Assembly: GCF_000802235.1 (NCBI RefSeq)
Contig: NZ_JTDL01000113.1
Location: 1-49,469, forward strand
Direction: 5' to 3'
From: Sinomonas humi
GTDB taxonomy: Bacteria; Actinomycetota; Actinomycetes; Actinomycetales; Micrococcaceae
Length of the DNA: 49,469 nt
The notes under the pieces are model-generated. The model saw nothing but the letters and a program-made list of their open reading frames with translations. It was not told the DNA's origin and ran no database searches. A program made the position numbers and the translations under genes. Positions within the stretch are counted from its first letter, which is position 1. Each line of letters begins with the position of its first letter. Shown here piece after piece: positions 46,686 through 49,469 of this stretch.

Positions 46686-46822
46686 GGTGGAAAGTCTGGG
46701 CGCGGCCAAAGTTCTCTGTGGGGTATGGAGTTGAGCGGGTACCTCTGCGTACGGTCGGAGTGCTCGGCGACGCCGGGCGCCGTCGGCGGGTCCGGCGGTC
46801 TCGTGACGGAAAGGGGAAAGCC

Positions 46823-47005
46823 ATGACGAGCAGCAGCGGGCCGGAGGATGCGAACGTCGAGCGCGAGGAGGAGCAGGGCGGCTACGGCAGCCCGACTCCA
46901 GAACAGGAAGCGGGCGGTCAGGCCGGCGGCGGTCAGGCTGGCGGGGAGGGCGCCGCGACGGGGGAAGAAGACGACGAGGACCAGGGCGAGCACGACGTCG
47001 ACTGA
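46823..47005 (+). CDS. small acidic disordered protein (60 aa)
   Basis: The 60-residue product reads MTSSSGPEDANVEREEEQGGYG, then a Gly/Gln/Ala run (AGGQAGGGQAGGEG) and an acidic end EEDDEDQGEHDVD. It has almost no hydrophobic residues and only one Arg, so it should be unfolded. AAGGGGAAAG lies just before the ATG, which supports translation. I do not recognise a family. It is 34 bp upstream of dhaK but has no evident link to it. Confidence 0.5.
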   Translation: MTSSSGPEDANVEREEEQGGYGSPTPEQEAGGQAGGGQAGGEGAATGEEDDEDQGEHDVD

Positions 47006-47038
47006 CCGAGAAGGCCGAGCGACCGGATAGGGAGCAGG

Positions 47039-48040
47039 GTGAAGAAGCTCATCAACGACCCTAGGGCAGTGGTGGATGAGTCCCTTGAGGGCTTCGGCCT
47101 TGCCCACGCGGACCTCGTCGAGGTGCATTGGGACCCCGTCTACGTGACGCGCAGGGGCGGGGCCGTGCAGGGCAAGGTCGGGCTCGTCTCGGGCGGTGGG
47201 AGTGGCCATGAGCCGCTCCACGCAGGCTACGTCGGGCAGGGCATGCTCGACGCCGCAGTCCCGGGTGCCGTCTTCACCTCGCCGACGCCGGATCAGATCC
47301 TCCCGGCGACCCAAGCGGCTGATGGCGGTCTCGGCGTTGTGCACATCGTGAAGAACTACACGGGCGACGTGCTCAACTTCGAGACCGCCGCCGAGCTGTG
47401 CGCGTCCGAGGGCGTCGACGTGCGGACCGTCCTCGTAAACGACGACGTCGCGGTCGAGGACTCCCTCTACACGGCCGGGCGGCGCGGGGTCGCGGGCACG
47501 GTGCTCGTCGAGAAGATCGCGGGCGCGGCTGCCGAGCGAGGTGAATCGCTCGACGCCGTGGAGGCAGTTGCGAAGCGGGTAGTTGCCAACGTTCGCTCGA
47601 TGGGCCTCGCACTGGCTCCCTGCACCGTTCCCCACGCGGGGAAGCCGAGCTTCGAGCTCGCGGACGGTGAGATCGAGATCGGGATCGGGATCCACGGCGA
47701 GCCTGGCAGGCAGCGCGTGGGCCTCGAGCCGGCGGATGTCCTCGCGGAGCGCCTGCTCACGCCGGTTATGGAGGATCTGGGCTTCGAAGCGGGGGAGGAG
47801 GTTCTCCTTATGGTCAATGGCATGGGCGGGACCCCGCTCTCCGAGCTGTACATCGTGTACCGGCGGGCCGCCCAGCTTCTTTCGGATCGGGGCGTGAGCG
47901 TCGAACGGAGCCTTGTGGGCAACTACACAACGTCGCTCGAGATGCAGGGCTGCTCTGTTACAGTTCTGCGCCTCGACGACGAGCTGACGTCTTTGTGGGA
48001 TGCTCCGGTCAAGACACCGGCGCTGAGATGGGGGGTGTGA
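47039..48040 (+). CDS. dhaK: dihydroxyacetone kinase subunit DhaK
   Basis: This 333-residue subunit binds dihydroxyacetone covalently through a histidine. [48 protein letters not shown] (quoted in part) and the covalent site GIGIHGEPG (about 216-224) are diagnostic. It belongs to the PEP-dependent dihydroxyacetone phosphotransferase with DhaL and DhaM encoded downstream. GTG start has GGAGCAGG directly upstream. The stop overlaps the dhaL start (GTGA). Confidence 0.95.
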   Translation: MKKLINDPRAVVDESLEGFGLAHADLVEVHWDPVYVTRRGGAVQGKVGLVSGGGSGHEPLHAGYVGQGMLDAAVPGAVFTSPTPDQILPATQAADGGLGVVHIVKNYTGDVLNFETAAELCASEGVDVRTVLVNDDVAVEDSLYTAGRRGVAGTVLVEKIAGAAAERGESLDAVEAVAKRVVANVRSMGLALAPCTVPHAGKPSFELADGEIEIGIGIHGEPGRQRVGLEPADVLAERLLTPVMEDLGFEAGEEVLLMVNGMGGTPLSELYIVYRRAAQLLSDRGVSVERSLVGNYTTSLEMQGCSVTVLRLDDELTSLWDAPVKTPALRWGV

Positions 48041-48690
48041 CGGTGACGGCTTTGGATGCCGCGTGGGCGGATCGCTGGCTCAGGGAGTGTGCCCGGGTGC
48101 TCGCGGACCGCCGAGAGGAGTTGATCGACCTCGACCGCGCGATCGGCGACGGCGATCACGGGGAGAACATGGATCGCGGGTTCCGCGCGGTGGTCGCGAA
48201 GCTCGACGAGGGGCCGAGCGAGTCCGTCGCGGCGGCCCTCAAGCTCGCCGCGATGACGCTCATGAGCAAGGTCGGGGGAGCGGCCGGGCCACTGTACGGG
48301 ACCGCGTTCCTGCGCGCCTCCGTCGCGGCTGGCGACCGGGACAAGCTCGACGGCCCAGCGGTCGAGGCTGTGCTCACTGCTGCGAGGGACGGCATCGTTG
48401 CCCGCGGCAAGGCCGAACCGGGGGACAAGACGATGGTGGATGCGTGGACCCCCGCGGTCAAGGCCGCTGCGGCACCGGCCGACGGCGAAGCTGCGCTTGA
48501 GGCCGCGGCGTCGGCCGCGGAAGCGGGCGCCCAGGCGACGAAGCCTCTCACGGCCCGGAAGGGCAGGGCGAGCTACCTCGGGGCCCGCAGTGCGGGGCAC
48601 CTCGATCCCGGCGCCGTCTCGACGTCGTACATCCTGCGCGCGGCGGTTACCGCCGCCGTCTCCGAGATCAGCGCGGGAGACGTCGCGTGA
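48037..48690 (+). CDS. dhaL: dihydroxyacetone kinase subunit DhaL
   Basis: The 217-residue ADP-binding subunit receives phosphate from DhaM and passes it to dihydroxyacetone on Dha[15 protein letters not shown] (about 37-50) holds the magnesium Asp residues; [18 protein letters not shown] and [16 protein letters not shown] are the nucleotide blocks. GTG at 48037 is chosen for its 4-bp overlap with dhaK; an ATG at 48028 is the alternative. Its stop overlaps the dhaM GTG. Confidence 0.95.
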   Translation: MTVTALDAAWADRWLRECARVLADRREELIDLDRAIGDGDHGENMDRGFRAVVAKLDEGPSESVAAALKLAAMTLMSKVGGAAGPLYGTAFLRASVAAGDRDKLDGPAVEAVLTAARDGIVARGKAEPGDKTMVDAWTPAVKAAAAPADGEAALEAAASAAEAGAQATKPLTARKGRASYLGARSAGHLDPGAVSTSYILRAAVTAAVSEISAGDVA

Positions 48691-49373
48691 GCCCTGTCGG
48701 TCTTCTCATCGTGTCCCACAGTGCGCGTCTCGCGGAGGGAGTCGTCGAGCTCGCCGCGCAGATGGCCGGATCGGTGCCGTTGGTTGCCGCGGGCGGGACG
48801 GACGAGGGTGGCGTGGGCACGAGCTTCGAGAAGGTCATGAAGGGGATCGCCGAGGCGGATCACGGAGCCGGCGTCGTCGTCCTCGCGGATCTGGGTTCCG
48901 CGATCATGACCGCGGAATCCGTGCTCGAGTTCCTTGACGACGAGCAGCGCTCTCGCGTTCGCATCGCTGACGCGGCGATCGTCGAGGGCGCCGTGGCGGC
49001 TGCGGTGGCGGCTGAATCGGGTGCGGGGCTCGACGCGGTCGTGCGCGCAGCAGAGGAAGCAGTTCGTGGAGCCGAGCCCGAGGAGGGGGCGGAGGAGGCA
49101 CCCGAGGTGGCGGAGCCCGCGGAGTCCGCGGTCCTCACGCTCTCGAACCGTACCGGCCTGCATGCCCGTCCGGCCGCGGTCCTCGCGGGAAGGCTGTCGC
49201 AGCTCGATGCGGAGGTCACCATCAACGGTGCCGACGCACAGTCCGTCATGGCGCTCATGGCTTTGGGGGCGAAGAAGGGTGAGCAGATCGTCGTTGAGGC
49301 GTGGGGGCCGGAGGCAGCGAGGGCCGTGAGCCTCGTGCGGGAACAGGTAGAGCACGGCTTCGGCGAGGTGTGA
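48687..49373 (+). CDS. dhaM: dihydroxyacetone kinase phosphotransfer subunit DhaM (EIIA-HPr fusion)
   Basis: The 228-residue protein joins a mannose-type EIIA domain (about 1-125, active His in IVSHSARLAEG, acceptor region GGTDEGGVGTS) to an HPr domain (about 148-228). HPr residues NRTGLHARPAAVLA carry the active His and GADAQSVMALMALGAKKGE the helix-2 Ser region. An acidic Glu/Ala/Pro linker (126-147) joins them. The EI-like third domain of E. coli DhaM is absent, so the general PTS enzyme I must phosphorylate it. The gene overlaps dhaL by 4 bp. Confidence 0.94.
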   Translation: MSPVGLLIVSHSARLAEGVVELAAQMAGSVPLVAAGGTDEGGVGTSFEKVMKGIAEADHGAGVVVLADLGSAIMTAESVLEFLDDEQRSRVRIADAAIVEGAVAAAVAAESGAGLDAVVRAAEEAVRGAEPEEGAEEAPEVAEPAESAVLTLSNRTGLHARPAAVLAGRLSQLDAEVTINGADAQSVMALMALGAKKGEQIVVEAWGPEAARAVSLVREQVEHGFGEV

Positions 49374-49382
49374 AAGAAGTGT

Positions 49383-49397
49383 TTCACCATAAGTGAA
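49383..49397. promoter_or_regulatory. inverted repeat in the last intergenic region
   Basis: TTCAC-CATAA-GTGAA is a perfect 5-5-5 inverted repeat 10 bp after dhaM and 42 bp before the next start. It could be an operator for the downstream gene. Confidence 0.35.
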
Positions 49398-49439
49398 CGC
49401 CTCTGTGCTCCGCGCCACAGAACAGGTTGAATCGGTGCC

Positions 49440-49469
49440 ATGAGTGCTGATGTCCAAGAAGAGCGCGAG
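49440..49469 (+). CDS. first codons of a gene running off the right edge
   Basis: An ATG at 49440 opens ten codons (MSADVQEERE) without a stop before the window ends. No ribosome site is clear. It follows dhaM in the same direction with an inverted repeat between, so a regulator or glycerol-related gene is possible, but the family cannot be named. Confidence 0.4.
   Translation, partial: MSADVQEERE

Noticed and set aside
46711-46742. SigB-type promoter before the small acidic protein (GGGTAT and GGGTAC present)
   Set aside because: No GTTT element lies at the required distance from either.

Overview
The window looks like the chromosome of a high-GC actinobacterium, most likely a member of the Micrococcaceae (Arthrobacter/Sinomonas type). 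Reasons: codons are strongly G/C-ending throughout; GTG starts and 1-4 bp gene overlaps are frequent; the gene order ppa / dacB-DUF2342-tilS-hpt-ftsH-folE-folP-folB-folK-DUF3180-DUF2520-panC ... lysS-lsr2-clpC matches the actinobacterial housekeeping neighbourhood known from mycobacteria; and Lsr2 itself is specific to actinobacteria. The genus is inferred from general resemblance, not from a search.

Region 1 (1-12.1 kb) is a set of small metabolic and stress genes: a RelA/SpoT-fold small alarmone-synthetase-like protein, an alpha/beta hydrolase, a PfkB sugar kinase, a PEBP-family protein and a Cof-type HAD phosphatase; two lmo0937-type mini membrane proteins, one behind a near-perfect general-stress (SigB-type) promoter; a cytosolic-looking HtrA-like protease; a coupled Nudix-PhzF pair facing a glycerophosphodiesterase; a secreted alkaline-phosphatase-superfamily enzyme; a TMEM175-type channel; and glycerate kinase.

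Region 2 (12.1-25.5 kb) holds an amino-acid permease, a uracil/xanthine permease divergent from a RutE-like nitroreductase, a MarR-MFS efflux operon with a visible operator, phosphoglucomutase, a DUF4190 membrane protein, an amidase, a rhodanese-prephenate dehydratase pair, a lipid kinase and seryl-tRNA synthetase.

Region 3 (25.5-28.3 kb) is the most accessory-looking part. It has an orphan AbiEi-like/DUF559-type nuclease fusion bounded by an imperfect ~57-bp direct repeat, a second Cof-type phosphatase and a SatD-like protein.

Region 4 (28.4-46.7 kb) is the conserved core: pyrophosphatase, PBP4, a putative metalloprotease, TilS, Hpt, FtsH, folate and pantothenate genes, LysS, Lsr2 and ClpC. 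Where panD and coaX sit in mycobacteria there is instead a cluster of inverted repeats and an alpha/beta-hydrolase homologue with Asn in place of the nucleophilic Ser. Region 5 (46.8-49.5 kb) is a small acidic protein, the dhaKLM dihydroxyacetone phosphotransferase operon and the first codons of another gene.

Two genome-wide habits stand out. First, at least twelve genes have a TANNNT -10 hexamer only 6-9 bp before the start codon, which implies many leaderless mRNAs; several divergent pairs have nearly touching promoters. Second, most roomy convergent gene junctions carry palindromes or short tandem/inverted repeats. I saw no tRNA, rRNA, CRISPR array, insertion sequence, prophage or known riboswitch. 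No intergenic gap exceeds 300 bp.
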